Counted from the first letter of the stretch, positions 35,747 to 45,588 are shown. The stretch is 58,905 nucleotides of DNA from Bacteroidales bacterium (GCA_023229985.1 JALNYF010000006.1:1-58905), one strand, 5' to 3'. The notes: a model not told the origin generated them from the sequence alone. A program made the numbers and translations.

Positions 35747-36319
35747 ATGAAAGTATATAAATCATTAGATCATTTACCTCGTTTCAACAATCCGGTAGTC
35801 ACGATCGGCTCATTTGACGGTGTTCATTTAGGACATCATCAAATACTTGATTATCTGAAAAAAGGAGCTAAAAAATATGATGGGGAGAGCGTTGTCATCA
35901 CTTTCGACCCGCATCCGCAGATATTCCTACATCCCGAGAGAGAGGACTTTTTTCTCATTAATAGCCTCAACGAAAATATCAAGTTAATAGAAGCACAAGG
36001 CATCGATCATATCATCATTATTCCATTTGATTTAGAGTTTTCACAACTATCTTTTATACAATTTTTTACAATATTAAAAGAAAAAATAGGACTTCGCGCC
36101 ATTGTCATGGGACCTAATCACAACTTCGGAAAAAATCGCGAAGGGAATTGCGAAACCATACAACAAATTTGTGCAAAAAACGGAATAGAAGTTATTCTAA
36201 TCCCGGAATTTATCATGGAAGAAAACAAAGTACGCTCATCAAAAATAAGAGAACATATTAGAAATCAAAACTTTACAAAAGCCGAGCAGCTTTTGGGATA
36301 TCCTTTCAAAAAAAAATAG
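35747..36319 (+). CDS. ribF: FAD synthetase domain of RibF (riboflavin kinase domain missing)
   Basis: 190 residues, against ~310 for normal bifunctional RibF. The nucleotidyltransferase (FMN adenylyltransferase) domain is intact: TIGSFDGVHLGHHQ, ITFDPHPQIFLHP, VMGPNHNFGKNREGN and VRSSKIREHI. It ends right after LLGYPFKKK, at the point where the flavokinase domain normally begins; an A9 tract (36308-36316) precedes the stop. Downstream DNA in all three frames shows no kinase domain before the next gene, so this is domain loss or a natural single-domain FADS rather than a simple frameshift. If active it would make FAD from FMN. It starts 2 bases after the permease. Confidence 0.85.
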   Translation: MKVYKSLDHLPRFNNPVVTIGSFDGVHLGHHQILDYLKKGAKKYDGESVVITFDPHPQIFLHPEREDFFLINSLNENIKLIEAQGIDHIIIIPFDLEFSQLSFIQFFTILKEKIGLRAIVMGPNHNFGKNREGNCETIQQICAKNGIEVILIPEFIMEENKVRSSKIREHIRNQNFTKAEQLLGYPFKKK

Positions 36320-36348
36320 AAACATTTTCATAACTCAAAAAAAAATAG

Positions 36349-36356
36349 TAATTTTG
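36349..36356 (+). promoter_or_regulatory. -7 element of the PpiD-like gene
   Basis: TAATTTTG (TAnnTTTG), 49 bases before the ATG at 36406. Confidence 0.6.
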
Positions 36357-36405
36357 CACCCTAAAAATAAAAACTATAATTAATTATATAAATTTATAAA
36401 AGAAT

Positions 36406-38790
36406 ATGGCAGCAATAGGAAGAATCCGTAAACACGGCGTGTTATTAATGGTGATAATAGGTGTAGCACTTCTTGCATTTATCATAGGTGACCTTACTAA
36501 AATTACTCCGTCCATCACCAATCAAAACTTGATGGCAAAAGTCGATGGAGAGAAAATGAGAGTGGGTGGAAGTGAAAATACATATTCCGTATATTACAAT
36601 CAAAACAGAGAATTGATGATGCTGGTACAAGGCACTTCAACTTCAGATGACGAAATTGACCAACAAATACACAGTTTGTCATGGCAGCAAGTAAAACAAG
36701 AAATCCTGCTCGGCGAAGAATTGGCAGATATGGGAATTATCTTTACCGATGAAATGATAGACAATATCAATACCGAATTGATTGCATCGCTTTCAGCGCC
36801 CCAACCACAAACCAATGCTCAATACTATCTTTGGATGATGGCCAACAGAATCCAAACTAATAATCCTAACGTAACCAGAGCCACGTTAGTGGGAGTATTT
36901 GAGTCTATTGACGATTATCGCACCAAAGATGTCACGATGTACAATGCCTATAAAGCGATCGAAAGAATGGCTGTTTTGGAAGCAAAAAATCAGGCATATT
37001 TCGGATTAATCAACGGCTCACTCTATTTCTCCGAACCTATCAAAAAACAAATAGCTGCTGACAACAAAATTGCTACCATGCAATTGGCTACCATTGATGT
37101 AACCAATCCCTCCTTTGACAAAATCAAGGTAACAGTTACAGATGAAGAAATCAAAGAATACTTCGATGCTCACAAAGACCGCTTTTTTGTAAAAGAGAAT
37201 AACAGAGATCTTGACATCGCCGTTTTCCCGATTATTCCTACTACGCAAGACAGAAAAGACATTGCCGATACCGTTAATCAAATCTATCAAAGATTTTCAA
37301 CAGCAACTAACTTATTTGACTTTGCCAGATCAGAAAAAAGAATCGACAAAGACCGTTTATTCAGCAATAGCGACGGCTCATTCTGGTCATACAACGATGC
37401 GATCGCCAATCACGTACAAATAGACACATTAATGTATTTGGCAAAAGGTCATTCCGCTTTACAAACCTACGGACTTAATCAGGAAACCTCCTATAGTTTG
37501 CCGCCGGTATTAGATTCCATCGTCTTTAAATCTCAACCAGGAACCATGATCGCTCCTTATTTAGACGGCAATTTCTGGTATTTTGGTAAAGTTCGCGATA
37601 TTCAAATGCGTCCGGATTCCATCTTGACCACTTTCTTGACGATTGACTACAAAACCCCCGAAAATTCTACCCCGACCCGCACCAAAGAACAAGCCCAAAT
37701 ATTGGTGGACAGCTTGCAACAAATGCTGCAAACCAGCCCCGATCCAAAAGCAATATTCTCCCTATTACCTTCTTACAAAAACGAAAGAATATTCCAAACA
37801 GATTCAACCTATTGGTTCAAAGATGTTCCCGATACATTATATAATAAGTTGATCGCTACGACAACCGATGGTTTGTATCTACACGAAACTCCGGGCGGAT
37901 TCTTATTATTCAAAGTATTGCAAAAAACCCAGTCCATCGAAAAAAGACAATACCTCTTATTCCCTGTTCCAATTCAAGCATCTGACAAAACATATAAAGA
38001 ATTAGAAAGCAATGCTAAATCACTGGCTATTTCTTGCGAAAATGTCGATAAATTAGATGAATTGGCAAAGAGCAAAGGGGCTACCGTCATCAAGAAAACG
38101 AACATTACCAACATGCAAGGGGCAATTACGACCGACCAAGGCTACGTAGTTGAAAAAATATTATGCAGAAATGCTATCAGCTGGGCATTCGACAAAGAAA
38201 CCGAAATAGGAAAAGTTTCCCCAAATTCATACAAAGGACGCTACAAATATACCAGCAATCAACAATATAGTCAAGAATCACAATTAGGACCGGAAGTATT
38301 TCTCGTAGTCGGCTTAAGAAATGCGCAAGAACGCGGAGAAGCAGAATTTGAAAACGTAAAAGAGATTATCAAAGAAGAATTGACCGCACAGAAAAAAAGA
38401 GAAGCCATTGAAAAACAACTTCAAGGCGAATTGGCAAAATCCACTATTACGGAGTTAGCTTCCAAATACAATGCACGTTCTGCCGACAGCTTGAAAATTA
38501 ATCTGTACCAACCCAATGCAAGCGGTATTGAAAATAGTGCCATCGGCAAAATCTATACCTTAGCCACTCAAACACCTTCAACGGTGAGTGGAAAAAATGC
38601 CGTTTACTTGGTAAATATCTATAATATTGAAGACGGAAAATCAGCTCCTGACCTCAACATGGAAACAAATATTCTTTATGAAACCGTTCTTGGGAGAAGT
38701 AGAAATATTGAACAAATTGTAATGGACGAATTGGAAAGCAAAGTCTCTATTGACGACAGACGCCAAAACTTCTATAAAGGAGATCAATAA
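36406..38790 (+). CDS. PpiD-like periplasmic foldase (SurA_N/parvulin)
   Basis: 794 residues. An N-terminal membrane anchor (~8-28, KHGVLLMVIIGVALLAFIIG) is followed by a SurA-type N-terminal domain (~40-200, LMAKVDGEKMRVGGSENTYS and IDQQIHSLSWQQVKQEILLG) and a long periplasmic region. The central part (~330-420) has a parvulin-like arrangement but is diverged, so isomerase activity is uncertain; a chaperone role for envelope proteins is likely. The family in this phylum has the same architecture. It has its own promoter and is followed by the DUF4199 gene after 30 bases. Confidence 0.86.
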   Translation: MAAIGRIRKHGVLLMVIIGVALLAFIIGDLTKITPSITNQNLMAKVDGEKMRVGGSENTYSVYYNQNRELMMLVQGTSTSDDEIDQQIHSLSWQQVKQEILLGEELADMGIIFTDEMIDNINTELIASLSAPQPQTNAQYYLWMMANRIQTNNPNVTRATLVGVFESIDDYRTKDVTMYNAYKAIERMAVLEAKNQAYFGLINGSLYFSEPIKKQIAADNKIATMQLATIDVTNPSFDKIKVTVTDEEIKEYFDAHKDRFFVKENNRDLDIAVFPIIPTTQDRKDIADTVNQIYQRFSTATNLFDFARSEKRIDKDRLFSNSDGSFWSYNDAIANHVQIDTLMYLAKGHSALQTYGLNQETSYSLPPVLDSIVFKSQPGTMIAPYLDGNFWYFGKVRDIQMRPDSILTTFLTIDYKTPENSTPTRTKEQAQILVDSLQQMLQTSPDPKAIFSLLPSYKNERIFQTDSTYWFKDVPDTLYNKLIATTTDGLYLHETPGGFLLFKVLQKTQSIEKRQYLLFPVPIQASDKTYKELESNAKSLAISCENVDKLDELAKSKGATVIKKTNITNMQGAITTDQGYVVEKILCRNAISWAFDKETEIGKVSPNSYKGRYKYTSNQQYSQESQLGPEVFLVVGLRNAQERGEAEFENVKEIIKEELTAQKKREAIEKQLQGELAKSTITELASKYNARSADSLKINLYQPNASGIENSAIGKIYTLATQTPSTVSGKNAVYLVNIYNIEDGKSAPDLNMETNILYETVLGRSRNIEQIVMDELESKVSIDDRRQNFYKGDQ

Positions 38791-38820
38791 TTCATTTTCC
38801 TTAACCAGAATAATCTTCGA

Positions 38821-39762
38821 ATGAGAAAAACAAAATTTCATATTATACTCAAATGGGGAGCCTTGCTTGGAGCAGGGCTTTCTCTCATTAGACTATTACA
38901 CTTTTTAGGAAGAGATATCGACTACAACTTCGGTCCCATTTTCGATATCTTGATGGTCGTTACTTTCGTGGCAGCACTCTATTTCGGAATTAAAGAGTAT
39001 CGCGAAAAATGCATGGACGGCATCATCCGCTTCCCAAAATCCTTTATCGTCGGCACCGGAATCATCATGATTTCCTACATCATCATGGTTTTCTATATGT
39101 TTGTGCACTACAGCGTGATCGAAAAAGACGGCATCGCCAAAAATAATGCCAAAAACGTGGAAATGGCAATGAAACGGATGGGAAAAGACACCATCACCCA
39201 AGCCGAAATTGTTGTTTATTGCCAACAATCAGACAGCATTATCCGTTACAATATGCAAACAATCGAAGCCGACGGTGATTCCACCTGCTGCGAAATCGTC
39301 AACGATGGCATTGATAACGTCCTCCAATCATTTACCACTCAACTTACTCAAAAGAAAAAAACTCCGGAAGATGCTTTGTTCCGATTGGATTCTTTTCAAA
39401 TAGAATCTAACAGAATTTTAATGCTGGCTTTGGAGAATTACCTGCTGAACGGTAATAACGCCAATGATTCTTGCAACGCTCTGCTCGCTCCTATCCTCTC
39501 TAATTCCATCGATGATTTCGGAAGCATTAATCCCTATCAGTTGAGATTTGAAAAAGAAAAAAATAAAATTCCCCACATGGAAAGTGTCTGGATCGCAGCT
39601 CCCACCTACTCCCTTTCCATCATTTTGTACGGTATTTTAATCAACATTTTCGTGGCACTTTTTGTATATCGAAAAGAAAAAAGAACCTGCCCCGAACCCG
39701 AAGCAACTGATACCGAAACCGAAGCAACCGATACTGAACCCGAAGAAAAAAAAGAAAATTAA
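38821..39762 (+). CDS. DUF4199-type membrane protein
   Basis: 313 residues with about four transmembrane segments: ~10-28, ~38-57 and ~75-97 near the N-terminus, and ~262-284 near the C-terminus. The extracytoplasmic loop between is long and hydrophilic. The C-terminal tail is acidic with a small repeat (EATDTE twice, TEPEE). This matches the DUF4199 pattern, a Bacteroidota family of unknown function that is commonly located next to a GT2 glycosyltransferase gene, as here (5-base gap). Probably a partner of that enzyme in the inner membrane. Confidence 0.75.
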   Translation: MRKTKFHIILKWGALLGAGLSLIRLLHFLGRDIDYNFGPIFDILMVVTFVAALYFGIKEYREKCMDGIIRFPKSFIVGTGIIMISYIIMVFYMFVHYSVIEKDGIAKNNAKNVEMAMKRMGKDTITQAEIVVYCQQSDSIIRYNMQTIEADGDSTCCEIVNDGIDNVLQSFTTQLTQKKKTPEDALFRLDSFQIESNRILMLALENYLLNGNNANDSCNALLAPILSNSIDDFGSINPYQLRFEKEKNKIPHMESVWIAAPTYSLSIILYGILINIFVALFVYRKEKRTCPEPEATDTETEATDTEPEEKKEN

Positions 39763-39767
39763 TCAAT

Positions 39768-40721
39768 ATGAATATCTCAGTAGTCGTACCTTTGTTGAAT
39801 GAGGAAGAATCACTTCCCGAATTGTCGGCGTGGATTCATCGCGTGTGCGAGCAACACTCATTAACGTACGAAATAATAATGGTGGACGACGGCTCCACAG
39901 ACCGGTCTTGGGAAATTATTGAAGAATTACACTCGCAAAATCCCCAAATCAAAGGGATAAAATTCCGCCGCAACTATGGAAAATCAGCCGCTTTAAATAT
40001 GGCTTTCGCCGCTGTCGAAGGGGATGTAGTCATTACCATGGATGCCGACTTGCAAGATAGTCCCGATGAGATTCCGGAATTCTATCAAATGATAACTGTC
40101 GAAAAATATGATGTTGTTTCCGGCTGGAAAAAGAAAAGATACGACAACGTTTTTGCCAAAAACATACCATCCAAATTATTCAATTGGACCACACGTCGTA
40201 TTTCCAAAATTCAACTTCACGACTTTAACTGCGGACTGAAAGCCTACCGAAAAGATGTTATCAAGAACATTGAGATCTATGGCGAAATGCACCGTTACAT
40301 TCCCGTTATTGCCAAATGGGCAGGTTTCGGAAAAATTGGCGAAAAAGTGGTGCAACATCAAAAAAGAAAATACGGAACATCAAAATTCGGGTGGAGTCGC
40401 TTTATCAACGGCTACTTGGATTTAATGACCCTGACCTTCACTTCCCGTTTTGGGAAAAAACCGATGCACTTCTTCGGATTATTGGGAACTTTTGCCTTCT
40501 TATTGGGTATTATATCTGCTATATGGGTAATTATTGAAAAATTGGTACAACAACACTACGGCGAAGTCTTCCGTCCGGTAACCGAACAACCGCTCTTCTT
40601 TATCGCCATTTTAGCCATGATTATCGGCAGTCAGTTCTTTCTTGCCGGCTACGTTGGCGAACTCATTGCGCGCAGCTCCGGCGAACGCAACAAATATCAA
40701 ATTGAACGCAAAATTTTATAA
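39768..40721 (+). CDS. Family 2 glycosyltransferase with two C-terminal membrane helices
   Basis: 317 residues. GT2 signature: VVVPLLNEEESLPEL, MVDDGSTDRSWE and DAD (92-94) in ITMDADLQDSPDEIP, the nucleotide-sugar and metal site. C-terminal hydrophobic segments (~240-265 and ~285-307) resemble polyprenyl-phosphate glycosyltransferases (DPM1/GtrB-like), which make lipid-linked sugars on the cytoplasmic face. Substrate sugar unknown. It lies 5 bases after the DUF4199 gene and is followed by panB after 14 bases. Confidence 0.92.
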   Translation: MNISVVVPLLNEEESLPELSAWIHRVCEQHSLTYEIIMVDDGSTDRSWEIIEELHSQNPQIKGIKFRRNYGKSAALNMAFAAVEGDVVITMDADLQDSPDEIPEFYQMITVEKYDVVSGWKKKRYDNVFAKNIPSKLFNWTTRRISKIQLHDFNCGLKAYRKDVIKNIEIYGEMHRYIPVIAKWAGFGKIGEKVVQHQKRKYGTSKFGWSRFINGYLDLMTLTFTSRFGKKPMHFFGLLGTFAFLLGIISAIWVIIEKLVQQHYGEVFRPVTEQPLFFIAILAMIIGSQFFLAGYVGELIARSSGERNKYQIERKIL

Positions 40722-40735
40722 TCCAAAATACCATC

Positions 40736-41557
40736 ATGTCCGACTATTTATATCGAAACGTAAATAAAGTAACGACCAACATTTTGCAATTAATGCGCAA
40801 TCAAGACGAGAAAATCGCCATGCTCACCGCATACGACTACTCGTTAGCCAAGTTGCTGGATATGGCAAAGATTGATGTTATCTTGGTTGGGGATTCCGCT
40901 GCCAACGTCATGGCGGGCTACAAGACTACGCTTCCCATCACGTTAGATGACATGATTTACCACGCTTGTTCCGTGGTAAGGGCGGTGGAACGTGCTTTAG
41001 TAGTGGTAGATCTGCCATTCGGCACCTATCAGGGAAATTCCAAGGAGGCACTCCATTCCGCCATTCGCATCATGAAGGAATCGGGCGCAGATGCCGTTAA
41101 GTTGGAAGGCGGCATCGAAGTGCGTGAATCCATTGAAAGAATTATCAGTGCCGGTATTCCTGTAATGGGACACTTGGGATTGATGCCGCAATCCATCAAC
41201 AAATTCGGAACTTATGCGGTGCGCGCCACCGACCCCAAAGAAGCGGAAAAGATTCTGTCAGACGCATTAGTACTGCAAAAATACGGTTGCTTTTCTATCG
41301 TTTTGGAAAAAATTCCGGCTCATGTTGCCGCACAAATCACCAACGAGCTAACCATTCCCACCATCGGTATCGGTGCCGGAAACCAAGTAAATGGTCAAGT
41401 ACTGGTTCTTCACGATATGCTGGGGATAACCCAACAATTCTCCCCCAGATTTCTGAGAAGATACCACAATCTGAGCGAAGAAATCATCCGAGCAGTAGGA
41501 AATTATATCGAAGACGTGAAAAAATGCGACTTCCCCAATGATAAAGAACAATACTAA
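40736..41557 (+). CDS. panB: 3-methyl-2-oxobutanoate hydroxymethyltransferase
   Basis: 273 residues, full length. PanB transfers a hydroxymethyl group from methylenetetrahydrofolate to alpha-ketoisovalerate, the first committed step of pantothenate and CoA synthesis. Recognised by IAMLTAYDYSLAKLLDMAKI, the Mg-binding GDS (52-54) in VGDSAANVMAGYKTTLPITL, VKLEGG, IPVMGHLGLMPQS and IGIGAGNQVNGQVLVLHDML. Its stop codon abuts the start of the pseudouridine synthase gene with zero bases between. Confidence 0.97.
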   Translation: MSDYLYRNVNKVTTNILQLMRNQDEKIAMLTAYDYSLAKLLDMAKIDVILVGDSAANVMAGYKTTLPITLDDMIYHACSVVRAVERALVVVDLPFGTYQGNSKEALHSAIRIMKESGADAVKLEGGIEVRESIERIISAGIPVMGHLGLMPQSINKFGTYAVRATDPKEAEKILSDALVLQKYGCFSIVLEKIPAHVAAQITNELTIPTIGIGAGNQVNGQVLVLHDMLGITQQFSPRFLRRYHNLSEEIIRAVGNYIEDVKKCDFPNDKEQY

Positions 41558-42259
41558 ATGAATATTGAAAATCGTATTCTTTACGAGGATAATCATTTAA
41601 TTGTGATCAATAAATTAGCCGGCGAAATTGTTCAAGGCGACAAAACCGGCGACATTCCACTCATTGAATCGGTAAAGAGTTATCTGAAAGAGAAATACCA
41701 AAAACCGGGGAACGTATTCTGCGGATTAGTACACCGTATTGACCGCCCCGTGAGCGGCGCCGTCATCTTCGCCAAAACGTCCAAAGCCTTGGCGCGGATG
41801 AACGAACTGATTAAATTACGAAAAATCAGCAAAAAATACATCGCCGTGGTGGAAAAAGAACCCGCCATCGCAGAACAACATTTGGTCAATTATCTCACCC
41901 GAAACGAAAAATTAAACAAAAGTTTTGTTTCAAACAAAGAGACAACGGGTGCCGTCATTGCGGAATTAGCCTACAAAGTCATCGAACATTTGAAGAATTA
42001 CACTGTTTTAGAAGTGGAATTGTTGACCGGTCGCCATCATCAGATTCGCGCCCAACTCGCAGCCAACGGCACTATCATCAAAGGGGACTTAAAATATGGT
42101 GCAAAACGCTCTAACAAAGATGGTTCCATATCACTTCACGCTTACAGTATCACCTTTGAACACCCCACCACCCACCAAACCATTCACATCATCGCCCCAC
42201 TTATCGGCGAAATGGCTCATCTTATCAACTTTTTAACTCAAAATAAATCAACAACTTAA
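41558..42259 (+). CDS. RluA-family pseudouridine synthase
   Basis: 233 residues without an S4 domain. The catalytic loop HRIDRPVSG carries Asp62; further motifs are ILYEDNHLIVINKLAGEIVQ near the N-terminus and LLTGRHHQIRAQLA. It isomerises uridine in rRNA or tRNA; similarity alone does not fix the target site. Close to the RluC/RluD and RsuA-like short variants common in Bacteroidota. Directly follows panB and precedes rnr by 10 bases, so it belongs to the same transcript. Confidence 0.93.
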   Translation: MNIENRILYEDNHLIVINKLAGEIVQGDKTGDIPLIESVKSYLKEKYQKPGNVFCGLVHRIDRPVSGAVIFAKTSKALARMNELIKLRKISKKYIAVVEKEPAIAEQHLVNYLTRNEKLNKSFVSNKETTGAVIAELAYKVIEHLKNYTVLEVELLTGRHHQIRAQLAANGTIIKGDLKYGAKRSNKDGSISLHAYSITFEHPTTHQTIHIIAPLIGEMAHLINFLTQNKSTT

Positions 42260-42269
42260 TTAATCATTT

Positions 42270-44402
42270 ATGAAAAAAACAACAAACCTCGAAAATAAAA
42301 TAATCGAACTACTATCCACTCATTCTCAGAAATTAAACTACAAACAAATCTCCTCTAAAATTGAAATCTTTGATAAAGAGGGACGTGAAGAAGTAAAGAA
42401 AATTTTACAAAAATTCGTAGCTGCAAAAATTGTCATTACCTTTGGAAGAGGCAATTACAAGATCAATCAAAAGTTCTTAAACAACGAAACCACCGGCAAG
42501 AATTACGTGGTGGGAAAATTGGATGTTAAATACAGCGGTGTTGCCTACCTTTTGCAAGAAGGCGACCAAGATGATATTTTCATCGCAGAACGCAATATCA
42601 GCAATGCACTGCACAATGACATCGTAAAAGTGATGCTGTTCCCGCCACGCCAAGACCACAAACCTGAAGGACAAGTAGTTGAAATCATCGAACGAAGCAA
42701 AAAACAATTAGTCGGGACGATTCAAATCAACAAGGGCATTGCCTACTTCGTTGCCGACAGTGCCGCTAACCGTCATGACGTACTCATTCCGGGACGGCTG
42801 ATGAAAAATGCCAAAAACGGCGATAAAGTAATTGTCGGCATTGTCGATTGGACCGCCGGCACGCGCAGTCCAATCGGGGAGGTAATCCAAGTTCTGGGGA
42901 AACCGGGCAACAACGACGTAGAGATGCAATCTATCTTGGCAGAATTTGATTTTCCGCTGCAATTCCCTGAAAATGTGGTAGAAGATGCCGCCCGCATTCT
43001 GCCCGAAATTCCCGAAACAGAAATTAAAAAAAGAAAAGACTGCCGACAAATTACTACTTTTACCATTGACCCCGCCGATGCCAAGGATTTTGACGACGCC
43101 ATCTCTTACGAACGCCTACCTAATGGTTTACACCGCGTCGGCGTACATATTGCAGACGTTTCATTTTATGTAAAACCCGGCTCCGCCATCGACCAAGAAG
43201 CCTACAGCCGCGGAACTTCCGTCTATTTAGTTGACAGAACGATTCCAATGTTGCCGGAAATATTGTCGAATAACCTCTGCTCCCTGCGCCCGCGCGAAGA
43301 CAAACTATGCTTCAGTGCCATCTTTGATTTAAACGACAAAGCAAAAGTCATAAAAGAATGGTTCGGGAGAACCGTCATCAATTCCGACAGACGACTCAGC
43401 TACGAAGAAGCACAGCAAATCATTGATTCCCACGAAGGAGAGTTGTCTGCCGAAATCCTACAAGTGAATGAGTTGGCTAAAGTGCTAAGACAACAACGCT
43501 TCGACAACAACGCCATCAATTTTGAAACCGAAGAAGTGCGCTTCAAATTAGACGAAAACGCCAAACCTATTGGCATTTATCTAAAAGAATCCACCGAAGC
43601 CAACTTTCTGATTGAAGAATTTATGCTGTTGGCTAATAAAAAAGTTGCTGAAAGAATCGGTAAAAAAAGTGCCTATAACAAAGAGCCGAAGACATTTGTA
43701 TATCGTATTCATGATGAACCGATTAACGATAAGTTGGACACTTTTAAAAACTTCGTCAAAAAATTAGGCTACGACTTCAAAGTAGGCAGTCAAAAGACCT
43801 TGGCAACTTCTTTCAACAATATGTTTGAAAAAGCGAGAGACACCAAGGAGTTTGACATGTTAAGCAAATTGTCGATTCGGGTGATGGCGCGCGCTGTCTA
43901 TTCCACCGACAACATCGGACACTATGGATTGGCATTCCCCTATTACACCCATTTCACTTCGCCCATTCGGCGTTATCCCGATTTGATAGTACACCGTTTA
44001 TTAGACGCTTACCTGCACAATGAGCCGTCAGTGAACAAAGAAGCCTATGAAGAATACTGCAAGCATTCTTCGCAAATGGAGCAAAAAGCCACCGAAGCCG
44101 AACGAACTTCCATCAAATACAAGCAAGCGGAATACATGGCTGACCAAATCGGGCAGACGTTTGACGCCACCATTAGCGGTATTTCCAAGTGGGGCATTTT
44201 TGCGGAATTAAAAGAATCCAAATGCGAAGGAATGATTTCGATGCGGAAATTCACGGACGATTTTTACTATATTGACGAAGAGAACTACACTTTGGTAGGA
44301 CTACACCACGGGAATTTCTATCGCTTTGGCGACAGTGTCCGTGTGAAAGTGATTGAAGTCGATTTAGCCAAAAGGCAACTGAACTTTGAGTTAGCTCAAT
44401 AA
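42270..44402 (+). CDS. rnr: Ribonuclease R
   Basis: 710 residues, the usual length. A 3'-5' exoribonuclease that degrades structured RNA. In order: an N-terminal helix-turn-helix/cold-shock region (about 1-130, with NYVVGKLDVKYSGVAYLLQE), a second cold-shock domain, the RNB domain opening with TFTIDPADAKDFDDAISYER and carrying the catalytic aspartates, then RLLDAYLHNEP and AERTSIKYKQAEYM, and a C-terminal S1 domain (ISGISKWGIFAELKESKCEG). It converges with the lipoprotein gene, with 2 bases between the stops. Confidence 0.96.
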   Translation: MKKTTNLENKIIELLSTHSQKLNYKQISSKIEIFDKEGREEVKKILQKFVAAKIVITFGRGNYKINQKFLNNETTGKNYVVGKLDVKYSGVAYLLQEGDQDDIFIAERNISNALHNDIVKVMLFPPRQDHKPEGQVVEIIERSKKQLVGTIQINKGIAYFVADSAANRHDVLIPGRLMKNAKNGDKVIVGIVDWTAGTRSPIGEVIQVLGKPGNNDVEMQSILAEFDFPLQFPENVVEDAARILPEIPETEIKKRKDCRQITTFTIDPADAKDFDDAISYERLPNGLHRVGVHIADVSFYVKPGSAIDQEAYSRGTSVYLVDRTIPMLPEILSNNLCSLRPREDKLCFSAIFDLNDKAKVIKEWFGRTVINSDRRLSYEEAQQIIDSHEGELSAEILQVNELAKVLRQQRFDNNAINFETEEVRFKLDENAKPIGIYLKESTEANFLIEEFMLLANKKVAERIGKKSAYNKEPKTFVYRIHDEPINDKLDTFKNFVKKLGYDFKVGSQKTLATSFNNMFEKARDTKEFDMLSKLSIRVMARAVYSTDNIGHYGLAFPYYTHFTSPIRRYPDLIVHRLLDAYLHNEPSVNKEAYEEYCKHSSQMEQKATEAERTSIKYKQAEYMADQIGQTFDATISGISKWGIFAELKESKCEGMISMRKFTDDFYYIDEENYTLVGLHHGNFYRFGDSVRVKVIEVDLAKRQLNFELAQ

Positions 44403-44404
44403 AA

Positions 44405-45406
44405 TTATCTTTGATAAAAATAATGGAATCCCAAATTGCGTGTTTGGGAGCCATACACGAGAGAATCTTGCGAAATTTGATTAATCTGATACCACGATTC
44501 AGCCTTTTTGCGGGAACCAAGAATACCGGCGGTAAGATTGTCGTCGGTTTTGATATTGGTATAATGTAATCTGTCCAAAACCACACTGCTGCTTGGGGTA
44601 TTAACCTGCACATACTTTAGGAGTTCGTCATTCACTCCCCAAACTTCAAATTTGATGCAGGAATCGCTTTTCAAAAATCGTTCAACATTGCTATTGGGCT
44701 TTACATTGGAAGAAATTGCAGTGAAGATAGAAGCGGGCACATAATTCATTGAAGTAGCAGTCAGTATTGATGAATTAATCTTTCTTTTGACATATTTTTC
44801 CGTTTCTTGTAAGGTTGTTTTATCCCGTTCAATATAGTAAAAATATTGGTAAACATCATAAGCAGCGGCATTTCCTGCGTCGCTGAACTTAATGCGATTA
44901 GGGGTGGCTTTTGTAATATCGAGTTGGGTACCATTGGGGGAATTGATTCTAAAAGATCTCACCAACAAAGTTTGAGCCGTCACCTCGCGACCAGTTTCCT
45001 TATTGGTAATGCGCAATAAATACATAGCATCATCGCGCAAATGACGAGTAAAAACATACAATAATTGTTTAGGAGAGGCGAAATCACCGGCTTCGCGGGG
45101 AATCGACGTGGTGGTATCGAGCGTAAAAGTATTCGTTTTCGTATTATTCACATACTCCTCCACTTCTACTTTTATTTTATCAAAATAATATAAACTGTCA
45201 TATTCCTGTGCCACATTATATGCATCACCGGTGGTTAAAAAGCCCTTATAAATCTTGATATAATGGGTATCGTCATCAGAATTGAGAATTCCATAAACAA
45301 TGGTAACGTCCTTATAGGGAGCATTCGATTCAAAATCCTTACTACATGCGATAAAAGTAGCACAAATGGCGAGCAAAACAGCGTAAAAAACAGTTCTTTT
45401 TTTCAT
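44405..45406 (-). CDS. Lipoprotein of unknown function
   Basis: 333 residues from ATG 45406; the open frame extends 10 codons upstream but the signal peptide starts here (MKKRTVFYAVLLAICATFIAC, lipobox Cys21). The mature part is beta-rich: KDVTIVYGILNSDDDTHYIK, YKGFLTTGDAYNVAQEYDSL, LLRITNKETGREVTAQTLLV. It resembles Bacteroidota surface lipoproteins with Ig-like N-terminal modules, but I cannot name a family. It has a TACCTTTG promoter (45434-45441), divergent from the DUF2723 gene. Confidence 0.75.
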   Translation of the reverse strand: MKKRTVFYAVLLAICATFIACSKDFESNAPYKDVTIVYGILNSDDDTHYIKIYKGFLTTGDAYNVAQEYDSLYYFDKIKVEVEEYVNNTKTNTFTLDTTTSIPREAGDFASPKQLLYVFTRHLRDDAMYLLRITNKETGREVTAQTLLVRSFRINSPNGTQLDITKATPNRIKFSDAGNAAAYDVYQYFYYIERDKTTLQETEKYVKRKINSSILTATSMNYVPASIFTAISSNVKPNSNVERFLKSDSCIKFEVWGVNDELLKYVQVNTPSSSVVLDRLHYTNIKTDDNLTAGILGSRKKAESWYQINQISQDSLVYGSQTRNLGFHYFYQR

Positions 45407-45433
45407 TGATAATTTTTCTAATAAAAAACGTGG

Positions 45434-45441
45434 CAAAGGTA
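45434..45441 (-). promoter_or_regulatory. -7 element of the lipoprotein gene
   Basis: TACCTTTG on the minus strand (TAnnTTTG), 28 bases before the ATG; divergent from the element at 45474-45481. Confidence 0.6.
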
Positions 45442-45473
45442 CATATTTTTTTTTTAGATTAAATTATTTATTG

Positions 45474-45481
45474 TAAATTTG
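45474..45481 (+). promoter_or_regulatory. -7 element of the DUF2723 gene
   Basis: TAAATTTG (TAnnTTTG), 107 bases before the ATG, followed at once by an inverted repeat in the leader. Confidence 0.6.
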
Positions 45482-45488
45482 CCGCCGT

Positions 45489-45520
45489 TCAAGTATATTT
45501 TTGTAAAAAAGCATACTTGA
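45489..45520 (+). promoter_or_regulatory. Inverted repeat in the leader of the DUF2723 gene
   Basis: TCAAGTAT and ATACTTGA, exact 8-base complements 16 bases apart, begin about 8 bases after the TAAATTTG element, where transcription should start. Could be a 5' mRNA stem-loop or a repressor site. Confidence 0.4.
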
Positions 45521-45588
45521 TTGGTAATCAAACTTTTATATCAATTAAGGCTCATTTAAAATAACAAAAAAAAATAAAGAATAGAACA

